In this document: positions 33,468 through 44,383 of the stretch, piece by piece | Numbering within the stretch: position 1 is the stretch's first letter | Layout: each line of letters opens with the position of its first letter | NCBI GenBank assembly: GCA_028641055.1 | Contig: CM054060.1 | Location: 314,779,682-314,843,681, forward strand | Source of the DNA: Alopecurus myosuroides | Lineage: Eukaryota > Streptophyta > Magnoliopsida > Poales > Poaceae | DNA: 64,000 nucleotides | Direction of reading: 5' to 3' | Made by a program: the position numbers and the translations under genes | The notes under the pieces: model-generated | What the model saw: only the letters and a program-made list of their open reading frames with translations | Database searches by the model: none | What the model was told of the DNA's origin: nothing

Positions 33468-34333
33468 ATGGGGAGGTTGCAGATGCGCGTAGTGGTGATA
33501 AGCGTGGCGGTGGCCGCGCTGGTGCTCGTGGCGGCCATCCTGGGCTCAGTCGCCGAGCGCGCCAACTCCAAGGCAAGGAGGCAGCTAGCCCATGATTCAG
33601 TCTTTCATCCTTCAGTTTAATTCTATGCATTTATTTGACTGATATCTATGGCGCGCGCGTGGGCGTAGTCCTTCGAAGGGTACGACGGGACGTACTGCGT
33701 GTACCGGAGGACGGCGGCCCTGGGCTGCGGGATCGCGGCGGCGGTGTTCCTGCTCGCCGGCCAGGCCGTGCTCGGTAAGGCCAGCGGCTGCTTCGGCCGC
33801 TGCGGCGAGGCCCGTGAGCGTCCAATCAGCGAGCGCAAGCGCAGAATCGTCAACATCATGTACGGCATCTACTGGTACGTACACGCTCGCGTAAGCTACA
33901 AAGCATTCGAGCAAAGATTCACAGTGTGTTGTTCTGGCCGTCGCGTCCGTTTCGTCGCAGGACGCTGGCGGCGGCGACGACGTGCATGTTCCTGTACGGC
34001 GCGTGGCGAAACTCGGGCGGGACGAGCCGGCCCACGAGGGGCCGATACCACTCGATGCGCGGCTGCCGTGGGGCCCTCGATAACGGATTCTTCTCGTCGG
34101 CGGCCGGCACGTCCGTCTTCGCCTTCTTCGTGGGGATCACCGCCTACGTCTACCAGGAGACGGCGGATCCGGAGGAGCCGCAGGGCGCCGTCGCGATGGG
34201 GCAGCAACCACATTTCCATACGCAGCAGGCCTACCAGCACCAGCAGACATACCCGGCCATGGGGTACCCTGCGGCCGGTGCTCCTCCGCCGTACGGCGGC
34301 TACGGAGCCAAGGCACCTGCAGGCACAGCTTGA
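33468..34333 (+). CDS. DUF1218 family four-pass membrane protein (227 aa, three exons)
   Basis: Exons are 33468-33572, 33669-33874 and 33961-34333, together 684 bases including the stop. The N-terminus is a hydrophobic signal-anchor-like helix (residues 7-26). It is followed by YCVYRRTAALGCGIAAAVF (second helix, about 50-71), CFGRC (76-80), a basic loop SERKRR, then helices near 98-116 and 150-170. The C-terminal tail is rich in Gln, Tyr, Pro and Gly. Cys positions and helix order fit DUF1218; Arabidopsis relatives (MWL proteins) affect secondary-wall lignin. Intron 2 is GT-AG. Intron 1 has no GT donor at the frame-consistent site and appears to use GC (AAG/GCAAGG). The frame is intact, so it is probably functional. 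Confidence 0.85.
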
Positions 34334-34389
34334 CGTTTAATTTCTTGTGCGCGTGTCTAATGTACGTACTAATAGTTGTCAAGTCGAGT

Positions 34390-34457
34390 GATTTCTTGGG
34401 GATCGGTTCCTTGTCTATCGAATGATTTCTTGGGGATGGGTTACTTGTCTATCATTG
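34390..34457. repeat. Two-copy 34-bp tandem repeat in the 3' flank of the DUF1218 gene
   Basis: The unit GATTTCTTGGGGATCGGTT is repeated with a period of 34 bp (starts at 34390 and 34424, a few substitutions). It lies just before the Helitron edge at 34465. Confidence 0.75.
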
Positions 34458-35016
34458 CCAATAATCTTTACCTAATAATAAAGGCGTTAAGGCTTCCTTG
34501 GTTGGTTACTTGGTCCGTCCAAAGTTTTACAGTTTTACCCTTCTCCCGATCAGTTGTTTTGTACGTCGCGTGATTTGTTCGAGTTCGTACAAAACTCTGA
34601 TTCATACCGAATCAAATCTTGCTCGATTTCTTTGTTTTAATAGGAATTTTTGTCTCCGTCTTCAAGGTCTGAGTCGGTGGCCACAAAAGCACACCACCGA
34701 CTCCAAATCGACCTCTCCGGTCATTGGACGCCATGAAGCCTTGATTGGACGACACTGAGCCAATCCCTCTCCCGTGCAAAGACCACGCATGTCGTTGTCG
34801 ATCGCCGGCCGGCATCGTCGACCAACGCCGCTCCCCCGGTCCTCTTTGGTAGTGGCTTTGTCGCTGGCATGAACCGTGCTCTGTAAAGACACCCTCGGTG
34901 TCGGGCAGCACGGGAATGTCGCCGCGCGACGTGCGGACTGGACATGCGCGTGCATAGGACGAGTTGAACATCCTCCGTGAGGACTGAACCCAATGGCATA
35001 ATTTCACAGTTTCGCC

Positions 35017-35150
35017 GCTGTTCGAGATGGCCTCCAGGGCCGCGATCTCATCGGCGTTGTCCGTGAGGTGGATGCGTCCGAGGTCATATTAGCGCTCGTC
35101 ATGTCGCCAACCCGCGAGCTCGCGGACCAGATCGAGAGAAAGAGACAGCA
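35017..35150 (+). pseudogene. DEAD-box RNA helicase fragment inside the Helitron
   Basis: One plus-strand frame reads GLQGRDLIG and, 20 residues later, LVMSPTRELADQIERK. GRDLIG precedes motif I and PTRELA is motif Ia of DEAD-box helicases. The GSGKT motif that should lie between them is missing, so the fragment is internally deleted or spliced together. Only this short part of the gene is present and it cannot be functional. Confidence 0.65.
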
Positions 35151-35587
35151 TACCTTGGCATCAGGGTGGCCAGCCCCAGGAAACTCTACGGGTAGGAGAT
35201 GCTGCTCCAAACTCACCGGAGGAGCCGGAAGACCAGCACTATACGTCTCTGCTCTTCCTCCCGCGATCGCAGCAGCCCCAAGCTCGCCGGCCTGGATCGA
35301 GCCCAGCTCAAGCTCCCATGTCCGCCCGACCGACCTATCTCCTGTCGCCACACCTTTCTCCACTGAGCTGCACCATCGGTAGAGCTGCACAACCTCCCCC
35401 ACCGGCCTGTTCCACCGGCGACCACCTCCAGGGGTTTGAGTCCAAGCTCCATATGTAGGCAGTAGGCTACAAGTCCAGGTTTGGGTAGCACCAGGGCTAT
35501 GGCGCATGTTCAGGTGCAGGTAGTTACAACCGGTTTAGGGTGCATCCACTTCATTTATCGTTTTGACTAAGGGCACAAGTTATAACC

Positions 35588-36014
35588 AAAAGAATCCTCG
35601 ACAAGCGGGCAGTGCGTAATGCTATAATGAGCTTTGTAAAGGATTTTACTCATGCCACGGAAACCAAGCATGTTCCTGGGTAAGAGGCTGAGCATGCCAA
35701 GTTCGTTGTTGAGAAAAGCAGAGCCGGATAAGATAAGTGCAATTATCTGGGTACATGTAAGGATCTGTCTTTTGTAATGATGCATTGGTGTCAACTGTAC
35801 TTTTGGAATTGAGCCTACCTCTAAAACTGAATGTGCTTTTGTTCTATTTTATCAACATGGTGAGGTTATAAGTGCAGAGCTCATTGGTCATGCCATGGCA
35901 AACAACCCCGCTTTCCTTTCTCTGAGCGTACTAAGCTTCCTCATAATGTTCATCCTTGTTGACGTTGGAGCTGATGCTTTCATATTCTTCAACCATAGCT
36001 ACAAAGAGAAGATG
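35588..36014 (+). pseudogene. Prohibitin-like gene fragments inside the Helitron
   Basis: Plus-strand reading around 35588-35740 gives KRILDKRAV, SFVKDFTHATETKHVPG, a stop, then EAEHAKFVVEKSRA. Around 35852-35925 it gives GEVISAELIGHAMANNPAFLSL. These match in order the C-terminal coiled-coil part of plant prohibitins (family blocks FxxxFTxAxExKxVA, EAERAKFVVEKAE, SAxLIGxAxxNNPAF). Intron-like sequence separates the two pieces. Stops show it is a broken capture. The normal protein forms a ring complex in the inner mitochondrial membrane. Confidence 0.7.
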
Positions 36015-36316
36015 TGAAGCTTCTGTTTAGTGCTAATTGGGGAAATAATTTATAGACTCGTCCTTTTATTAACTCATCATACATCTACCTAATTTTATTT
36101 CAGGTAATTCCAGTTGATAAGACACAGAAATTTTAAGAAATATATGACTTTCCGAAAGGTAATTGCAAGATAGGTCGTTCTTGGTGTTGGAGTTAGGAGC
36201 AAACTCAACCACATAGCCTTTTATTTTCAATATCATTATGTCTTCCTACACATTGAATAGTTTCACATTGAATAGTTTAGTAATCATGTCTTAAATGTGT
36301 AGTTGTTACCAGCTTA

Positions 36317-36579
36317 GGCTGGTCACAATGGGCAGTAACTAAGTAGTAACATCAGTGCCACGTAGGCAAAAAAGATGATGTGTCACCTATTTAATGAAGA
36401 GAGAGATGGGAGTGGTAACTAGCTATGTTACCGTAACATCACACATTCCAATACACAATGAGTCTATAGACTAATTAATATGACACTACCCATATGTTAC
36501 TTCCCACTATGGAGGTAGTAACATAGTCTAGAAAAACGTGTATGTTACTAGTCTATGTTACTCCCCATTGTGACTAGCC
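36317..36579. mobile_element. Harbinger-type MITE inside the Helitron (263 bp)
   Basis: The ends are GGCTGGTCACAATGGGCAGTAAC and GTTACTCCCCATTGTGACTAGCC, near-perfect inverted repeats flanked by TTA at 36314-36316 and 36580-36582. Confidence 0.85.
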
Positions 36580-36776
36580 TTAAGCTAATTCTTTCAAGAG
36601 AATATATGTTTTGACAAATCCCCATGGTACAAGACAAGGAGTACATAAATTGCTATGATTTAGGCGTATACCTGCATTGGATATATATCTCTTTTAGCTA
36701 CATACAGTTGGACTAGCAAAGGTAGACTAATGACGGACATACATGTATTGTTTTTGTTGTTAACTCTGCTTGGCAT

Positions 36777-36918
36777 GGCAATGAAGAAACCCTGCTCAGT
36801 ATGATAATGATGTTGAAATAATTGGTCAATTAAATTTAAGCCTGCTTGTCGGGGCAATGAAGAAACCCTGCTCAGTATGATAATGATGTTGAAATAATTG
36901 GTCAATTAAATTTAAGCC
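36777..36918. repeat. Two 66-bp direct repeats next to the Helitron 3' end
   Basis: The block from GGCAATGAAGAAACCCTGC to TTAAATTTAAGCC occurs at 36777-36842 and 36853-36918, identical by eye, with a period of 76 bp. The second copy runs into the terminal hairpin. Confidence 0.9.
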
Positions 36919-36948
36919 GTAGCAACGCACGGGCATATGTGCTAGTAA

Positions 36949-38659
36949 TTTTCTAAAGGAAAACGCTGTGGATCCTCCGGGGGCTCGGCGCGTCGCATCC
37001 TCCGCATGGAGCGCGCGCCACGCGTCCCTGTCGCTATGCGAGAAAAAGGAGCCGGACAAACTGGGCCCACTGCACACGTTATCTTCTCATCTTGATTCAC
37101 TCGTGTCCACTCAATTTTTCCTCTCTCTTTTCTCCTACCTTCCACCGACGATTCCCCACTGCTACACCCGCCCTCACCGATGGGAAGCCAGCCAAGCGCC
37201 TCCATGGCCTCTCTGTCTCACCGGAGCTGCACTTCCGTCGCCCTCACCGCCGACGCGTCCTCTTCCTCGTCAACCCTCTGTTGGTCCCCATGGAGGAGGG
37301 GAGGATTTGCTGCAGTGAGAGGAGGAGCTCCACCTCAGCCTCGGCCACGGGAAGGCCACCTGCACCGACCTCGCCATGTAAGCACCCGAGGAGGTGGAGC
37401 CAGGTTGCGGCGGCTATGATTGCGTCCATCTTCCTCATCCCGATTTGCTCCCGAGTGAGCAGACCGCGGCGAGTGGACGGCGGCGCTGCTTCCTGCGGTC
37501 TCCCGTGGTGCTCCGTGCGGCGGCCGTCGGTGCGGAAGGTGTTGCTACCATGGAACGGCGGCGCTGCTCCCTAAGGCGTCCTGTGTTGCTCCGTGCGGCT
37601 GCCGGCGTTGCCACGTGCGACCACGGAGTTGCTCCGTGCGACGACGGCGCTGCTCCCTATGGCGTCCCGTGTTGCTCCGTGCGGCGGCCGGCGCTGCTCC
37701 CTATGGCGTCGTGTGTTTGCTCCGTGCGGCGGCCGTCGGTGCTACAAGAGGACGACGGCAGCACTGCTACACTAGGCCGTCGGTGGTGCTAATTTAGGTG
37801 AATGGTGGTGCTACCGTAGGACGAGGAGATGCTCCCGGCGGCGCCGAGATGCTCCCGGTGTCGGGGAGGTCGAGGATGCTCCCGGCGGCCACAGTTGTTG
37901 CTCCCAACGGCGGGAGCTCGTGCTACATGCGGCATGAGGAGATGCTCCCGGAGGCGAGGAGATGCTCCCGGTGGCGGGAGGTCGAGGATGCTCCCGGCGG
38001 CCACAGTTGTTGCTCCCAACGGCGGGAGCTCGTGCTACATGCGGCATGAGGAGATGCTCCCGAAGGCGAGGAGATGCTCCCGGCGGCGGGGAGGTCGTGT
38101 TGCCTGCTGCACGAGCGGATGCTCCCTACGGCGGGAGGTCGTGCTACCTACGGCGTGAGGAGATGCTCCCGACGGCAAGATGCGATGCTCCCTATGGCGC
38201 GACGCTACTACGAAGAGCCGTCGGTGCTACAATGGTGGCGCGGCACAACGTTTCAACGGCGAGACGCTACTACGAAGAGCCGTCGGTGCCATGAGCTCTA
38301 CATGAAGATGGCGGACCTGCAGTGAAGGTTGTCTGCCTCTGCTACCAAGGACGGGTGGGGGAGCTTCATGCGTGGGGCGACGAGGCTGCGCACCGTGGCG
38401 GCGGTGCTCCAGAGTACTCTTTTGGCGCCGCTGCAATTTCATCGCCGGCGGCGCTTTAATCTTTCCTATCGGGGCACAGGATTAGTGCAGATGAGTTTTT
38501 AGCCTGGGTCCACCCACGTGAGATTTGGGGAAGGGAAGGGAAACGGAAAGAGACATGCGAGAGTCTGCGCGTCCGATGGGACACGTGTCGAGCTGTCGAC
38601 CCGGGGGATCGAAGTGCGGGATCCCCCGGGGGACGCTCAGCGCTTTCCTTTTCTAAAAG
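36949..38659. mobile_element. Non-autonomous Mutator-like element (1.7 kb)
   Basis: The left end (TTTTCTAAAGGAAAACGCTG, then CTCCGGGGG) is an imperfect inverted copy of the right end (complement of 38595-38659: TAGAAAAGGAAAGCGCTGAG, then CCCCCGGGGGATC). Nine-base flanks tgctagtaa (36940-36948) and tactagtag (38660-38668) match at seven positions. The interior is a GC-rich minisatellite-like tract with only spurious ORFs. No transposase is present. Confidence 0.65.
37440..38300. repeat. Degenerate GC-rich minisatellite in the Mutator-like element
   Basis: Variants of TGCTCCGTGCGGCGGCCG (37500-37745) and GAGGAGATGCTCCCGG (37825-38170) recur many times. A larger unit with GCCACAGTTGTTGCTCCC is repeated at about 37875-37945 and 37998-38068. 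Several overlapping ORFs here are by-products of the repeat. Confidence 0.75.
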
Positions 38660-38697
38660 TACTAGTAGTAGGTAGTATCATCGTGTCAAAAAAAGTA

Positions 38698-38858
38698 CTC
38701 CCTCCATCCCACAATATAAAATATTTTAGACATATTCCACATTCATATACATACACATGTATCTAGACACATTTAAGTATATGTGTTCACTTACTTTAGT
38801 CCGAATCTAGACAACATGTAGAACACCTAGAACATCTTATATTATGGAACGGAAGGAG
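38698..38858. mobile_element. Stowaway MITE (161 bp), duplicate at 40144-40304
   Basis: The ends are CTCCCTCCATCCCACAATATAA and TTATATTATGGAACGGAAGGAG, with TA on both sides (38696-38697, 38859-38860). Confidence 0.9.
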
Positions 38859-38892
38859 TAGCAGGTAGTATCATTTGGAATTTTCGATTGTA

Positions 38893-39128
38893 CTCCTTTA
38901 GTTTCATTCCGGATTATAAGTTGTTTGACCTTTATTTTTTTTTCCGATTTACATCTAGACCAATTTCCATATGTAGTTTACATTGAAATATACTCCCTCT
39001 GATCCAAAATACTTGACTATCAGACGAGTATATTTAGACTAAAAAAACGTATCTAGATACACTTATTTGAGAGTGAAATAGTTCAGAACAGAGGGAGTAT
39101 AACATTTTATAATTTGGAACGATGAGAG
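38893..39128. mobile_element. Stowaway MITE with nested Stowaway, duplicate at 40339-40574
   Basis: The outer ends are CTCCTTTAGTTTCATTCCGG and TTGGAACGATGAGAG, flanked by TA. The inner element is at 38993-39097. Confidence 0.8.
38993..39097. mobile_element. Inner Stowaway MITE (105 bp), duplicate at 40439-40543
   Basis: The ends are CTCCCTCTGATCCAAAATACTTG and GTTCAGAACAGAGGGAG, flanked by TA (38991-38992 and 39098-39099). It lies within the outer Stowaway 38893-39128. Confidence 0.85.
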
Positions 39129-40143
39129 TAGTTAGGTAGTTGCAATGATAGTACAAAGTATTACTCAAATGGTGAAACCTGTTTTAGGACAACACTAATT
39201 AATACAAATCAGGTAATCCTATGGGATAAAATTTTCTCATATCACAAGATTGGAAATGTCGCTATACATGGGTGGACGATAGAGTGTGATATATCACAAA
39301 AACCGTGTGTGATGAGGATACCTTGACACACGATTCCGATAGTGTGGCCATTGTAAGTTTTTTTTTCTATAGCCATATAAATGTTTCAGTAATTTGTTTA
39401 AGATGGTATGGTATCATGGGGGATATGAATGATTCTTTAGGTGTCCTCCTTCTTGCTAGGGAAGGTTTTTTACGCATTTCTTGTGTGGGAACTGAAAATT
39501 CACAGTCCCTTATTTAGAATTTAATGATTGCATATGTAGTTTTAATAAAAAAATATTCCGAAGATTATAGTAATAGATATAAAGTTCTCTATGTCCATAA
39601 CAATAAAATCAATAGGAACAAATGTAAGATGCAATTTAACCATGGCATTGCCTACTCTAACTAAATCATTGTTGGTTAAGGTATCACAAGTCGCAAGTGA
39701 AAATCACAGGATGCCGTGAGACCAACGTTGAGAGTATCTCAGAGTATCACTAAACTTCTTAGGCACAACATAACACCAAAAACTAAATTAAAACATCACA
39801 GGATGCAAAGTTCAAGTGGATGACTAGAACAAATAATTTGAAAGCAAATAATAACACACCATGAATCAATTAATAATGTTTCTGGGACAAATGCACATTA
39901 AACTCAGAATGGCAACTATGCTCTCTCAACTGTGCATAAAGTTTTTAGCATGGGTCCACCCACGTGAGATTTGGGGAAGGGACGGGAAACGGAAAGAGAC
40001 ATGCGAGAGTCTGCGCGTCCGATGGGACACGTGTCGAGCTGTCGACCCGGGGGATCGAAGTGCGGGATCCCCCGGGGGACGCTCAGCGCTTTCCTTTTCT
40101 CAAAGTACTAGTAGTAGGTAGTATCATCGTGTCAAAAAAAGTA

Positions 40144-40304
40144 CTCCCTCCATTCCACAATATAAAATATTTTAGACATATTCCACATTCATATACATAC
40201 ACATGTATCTAGACACATTTAAGTATATGTGTTCACTTACTTTAGTCCGAATCTAGACAACATGTAGAACACCTAGAACATCTTATATTATGGAACGGAA
40301 GGAG
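40144..40304. mobile_element. Stowaway MITE, second copy
   Basis: Copy of 38698-38858 carried by the tandem duplication, with TA flanks at 40142-40143 and 40305-40306. Confidence 0.9.
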
Positions 40305-40338
40305 TAGCAGGTAGTATCATTTGGAATTTTCGATTGTA

Positions 40339-40574
40339 CTCCTTTAGTTTCATTCCGGATTATAAGTTGTTTGACCTTTATTTTTTTTTCCGATTTACAT
40401 CTAGACCAATTTCCATATGTAGTTTACATTAAAATATACTCCCTCTGATCCAAAATACTTGACTATCAGACGAGTATATTTAGACTAAAAAAACGTATCT
40501 AGATACACTTATTTGAGAGTGAAATAGTTCAGAACAAAGGGAGTATAACATTTTATAATTTGGAACGATGAGAG
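40339..40574. mobile_element. Nested Stowaway pair, second copy (inner element 40439-40543)
   Basis: Copy of 38893-39128 carried by the tandem duplication, with TA flanks at 40337-40338 and 40575-40576. Confidence 0.85.
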
Positions 40575-43500
40575 TAGTTAGGTAGTTGCAATAATAGTAC
40601 AAAGTATTACTCAAATGGTGAAACCTGTTTTAGGACAACACTAATTAATACAAATCAGGTAATCCTATGGGATAAAATTTTCTCATATCACAAGATTGGA
40701 AATGTCGCTATACATGGGTGGACGATAGAGTGTGATATATCACAAAAACCGTGTGTGATGAGGATACCTTGACACACGATTCCGATAGTGTGGCCATTGT
40801 AAGTTTTTTTTCTATAGCCATATAAATGTTTCAGTAATTTGTTTAAGATGGTATGGTATCATGGGGGATATGAATGATTCTTTAGGTGTCCTCCTTCTTG
40901 CTAGGGAAGGTTTTTTACGCATTTCTTGTGTGGGAACTGAAAATTCACAGTCCCTTATTTAGAATTAATGATTGCATATGTAGTTTTAATAAAAAAATAT
41001 TCCGAAGATTATAGTAATAGATATAAAGTTCTCTATGTCCATAACAATAAAATCAATAGGAACAAATGTAAGATGCAATTTAACCATGGCATTGTCTACT
41101 CTAACTAAATCATTGTTGGTTAATGTATCACAAGTCGCAAGTGAAAATCACAGGATGCCGTGAGACCAACGTTGAGAGTATCTCAGAGTATCACTAAACT
41201 TCTTAGGCACAACATAACACCAAAAACTAAATTAAAACATCACAGGATGCAAAGTTCAAGTGGATGACTAGAACAAATAATTTGAAAGCAAATAATAACA
41301 CACCATGAATCAATTAATAATGTTTCTGGGACAAATGCACATTAAACTCAGAATGGCAACTATGCTCTCTCAACTGTGCATAAAGTTAGAAGATGGGGAC
41401 TCAACATAAAAGTAAAAGAAAGGCCCTTCGCTGAGAGAAGCAGAGATTAACTCGTGTGTTAGAGATTTTTATTTTATTAAACAGAAGATTGAAAACATTT
41501 TTTTAGAGAGGTGTATGCTTATGTCAACGAATGGTAAACAGAAAATACATTACATCACAAGCCAACTAGACTTCACAAGAGCGGATCCCATTGAAGTACG
41601 CAAATGGGGTCAGAAGTTCATCCCTCTTTCTATTTTGTTTACACAATTATGTTTTGAATGATAAATCAGGGACAAAAATAATGAAGAGAATTTAATAGTA
41701 ACCAATTTAGGGGTTGGGCACCCCGCTGTCAGCTCTTCCATCATTTGGATAAGCAGATGAAGCCACTAGTCCAGGTGTGTAAAGTCCAATCAACAAGTGA
41801 GATAAAGATTCTCTATTTACGTCCTCATGAGTTAAAACAGGAGCACAAAACAGGAATAATTTTGAAAGTTTTAAAGGTAGCACATGAGAAATTTACTTGG
41901 AGTGGCGGTTAAATACCACATGTTGGTAGATATGGTGGACACATTTGGTAAACTTTAGTTTTGGGAATTGGATGCACGAGTAGAGCTCATACTCAGTACA
42001 GGTGGAGGCTAGCAAAAGAGTGGGAGCGACAAACCAAGAGAGCAATAATGGTCATAATCATGCATAGCGACAAAAACATTATTAATCAAAGCATAAAGGG
42101 TAGTACAAGTTCAAAAAATAAATGATCATAGAGGCTATAAGTGACTGGTTTGTAGTCATAAACATGGTGTAAGTATGCGTCAAGTCAACCAAATAAAGCA
42201 TTCGAAAGAGAACACCAAACAACTCATGATTCTTTCAATCGCACATTAAACACTCTCAGCTATTTGAGACAAGTCATGCTACAATAACAACCACAAAGCA
42301 TAGAATTATAATAACATCTAGCATGACATGAAAAAGTCTAGCCACAGTCTATACAAGCTTCTATTTGCACCGTTATAAGCACGAAAATTGTACTACTGCT
42401 TTCCAACACCAAACATTTTATACTAAACAAAACCTCTCCAAGAGATATATCAATGAAACAAGAGATTACTAAAACAACTCTACTAAAACTAACAGTTCTG
42501 AATAAGAGATGCATGAAAAACATGAGCTAAAAGGGAATTTTGCAGCAGCTAGAAGAAAAACTAAGAATACGAGCATAACGAGTATTCATATGAAAAAGCG
42601 GAGCGTGTCTCTATCCAACACAAATAATTCTAGGTTCCAACAATATTATTGCTGCAAGGAAAACAAAATAAAAACAAACAGACGCTCCAAGTAAAAGTTC
42701 ATATAATGTGACCGAATAAAAATATAGTTTCACTAGAAGTGACCTGATTAATTGTTGATGAAGAAGGGGATGCCTTGGGAATCCCAAGATTAGACGCTTG
42801 AGTCTTCTTAGAATTTTCTAAGATGAACCAGGGGGCATCCCCAAGCTTTGACCTTGCACTCTTCTTGATCACATTATATCACCCTCTTCTCTTGACCCTT
42901 GAAAACTTCCTTCACACCACACTAAATGTAATTCACATTAGAGGGTTAGTGCGCAATTAAAGATTCACATGATCTGCATGAACACAAGCATTATTTATAC
43001 TTTTAAACATTAGCTATATCCACTGATGTTCCGTGGAACAAAGAACTTGACATAGTAAAAGAGAGAATGCAAGCAAAAAGACAGAATCTGTCAAAACCAG
43101 AACAGTTTGTAAATACGAATTTTTTCGGGCCACTTAAGTTGCTGAGATCAAAAAACATAAAGAACAGAACTGTTTCGGAATTAGCTGAGGAATAAGCACA
43201 AAAAAATTTAGGTCGTTTTGATCTTTCTGTGAATTATGCGATTTTTTTACAGTGGACAGCAGAAATCTGTTTCCTGCGCAGAAATCCAAAACCAACAACA
43301 ACTTTCACTAGAAAATTTACTTGGCACAACTAATACATGAAAATAAAGATACAAATGAGTTGCTACAGAATTAAAAAACACCTTGACTCAAATAAAACAG
43401 AGAAAAACAAAGAAAAAATAAAACCATGGGTTATTTCCCAAGAAGTGCTTTTCTTTAACGCCTTTTAGCTAGGCACAGAAAAATGGAATCAAGTGTTTTC

Positions 43501-43857
43501 AAGTGAAAAAAGCATCCAAATCAATAATTTCCTCCAAAACACCATTTGTAGCCATTGGTACTTTAGGTATCTCTGAATACATACAAATCACTTTTAGTTT
43601 CACTAAAAGTTTTATTAATTTTAAGCACATTAGGGGGTTTTGGTTTACGCACCTTGGAGAGATACATTTTTTTCTCTTTTCCCATAGAAGTTTTCTCCCT
43701 CTTAAACTTAAGAGAAGAAAATTTTGAGCTTAAAGTTTCCATAGCCTCCTCTAATTTACCAATCCTCATGTTTTGACTATCATGGATATTGCTAGCCTCT
43801 AAAATAGTAATTCTCTTGTCGATACTTACTATTGATTCATTAACTTTGCTAGTATTG

Positions 43858-44202
43858 TCAAGGAAATTTGGAAAAAAAAATCTCCATGGAGTTTAGCTTT
43901 TTAATAACATCATCTAAAGTGATCTCAGTTTTAACAACCTTACTAGGTGGTGTTCCAACTAAACTTTCAATTAAATTACAGGCTTTCAAAGCAGTAGTTC
44001 CCAGAAAATTACCACATGTAAAAGTGTCTAGAACATACCTATACCAGCTAGTAATGTAAATATAAAAATTCGGAAGAAGGATTAAAGTGGAGTATTTCTT
44101 AGTGCATCTACGATGAGCATCACTTATTCTATACCAAGCATCTTTCAAACTTTCTCCCCCTTGTTGTTTAAAAGAACGAACCTCAACTTCAGAAACACTC
44201 AT
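43858..44202 (-). pseudogene. Gypsy gag remnant
   Basis: The short frame has FKQQGGESLKDAWYRISDAHRR, the typical block of the retrotransposon gag domain, followed by a TFxxGNFLGT stretch. A short, heavily truncated gag about 150 bp from the primer site. Confidence 0.65.
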
Positions 44203-44355
44203 TTTAGCAAGATTAAAAACAGGATAAAAAGATAACTAGAACTATTTTTTTGTGTTTTTGATAAAGAGAAGCAAACAACACAAAATAAAATAAACTAAGC
44301 AAAAAAAAGTAAAGATATTGGAAGTGAGAGACTCCTCTTGCAGAAATCCTATTTC

Positions 44356-44373
44356 TCCCCGGCAACGACGCCA
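44356..44373 (-). other. Primer-binding site, tRNA-Asp type
   Basis: The minus strand reads TGGCGTCGTTGCCGGGGA, complementary to the 3' end of plant tRNA-Asp with one mismatch, 10 bases from the LTR edge. Confidence 0.75.
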
Positions 44374-44383
44374 GAAATTAGCT

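Larger units (their letters stand above)
34465..36945 (+). mobile_element. Helitron candidate with captured gene fragments (2.48 kb)
   Basis: It begins TCTTTACCTAATAATAAAG after an A (34464) and ends CTAG before a T (36946), fitting the A/T target of Helitrons. A short hairpin (CCGT...ACGG in GCCGTAGCAACGCACGGGC, 36916-36934) precedes the end by about 11 bases. CAACGCACGGGC followed by CTAGT is a terminus I know from Triticeae Helitron-like repeats. It contains a DEAD-box-like fragment, prohibitin-like fragments and a MITE. No Rep/helicase gene is present, so it is non-autonomous. Confidence 0.65.
38495..39940 (+). repeat. Tandem duplication, copy 1 (1446 bp)
   Basis: The segment starts GTTTTTAGCCTGGGTCC inside the right end of the Mutator-like element and ends GTGCATAAA. 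It repeats almost without change at 39941-41385. It contains the element terminus, a 161-bp Stowaway and a nested pair of Stowaways. No gene is present. Confidence 0.92.
39941..41385 (+). repeat. Tandem duplication, copy 2 (1445 bp)
   Basis: It is near-identical to copy 1, with scattered substitutions (for example GCCTGGG/GCATGGG at the start) and small homopolymer differences. It ends at AAAGTT (41382-41387), where the Gypsy fragment begins. Confidence 0.92.
41386..44383 (-). mobile_element. Internal region of a Gypsy element lacking pol, minus strand
   Basis: Reading down from the LTR at 44384, it shows the primer site, a short gag remnant, and then directly the 3' noncoding tract (42000-43470) with the GGGCATCCCCAAGC block at 42832. 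Protease, reverse transcriptase and integrase are missing. The tract 41960-42200 matches 15740-16000 in reverse. The 3' LTR is absent; the fragment abuts the tandem duplication at 41385. Confidence 0.75.

Noticed and set aside
36777..36918. CRISPR-like array
   Set aside because: There are only two repeats, in a plant Helitron terminus, with no spacers or cas genes.
37092..38325. Several overlapping plus-strand ORFs of 60-160 codons
   Set aside because: They come from a GC-rich minisatellite in which stops are rare; they have no stable composition or family motif.
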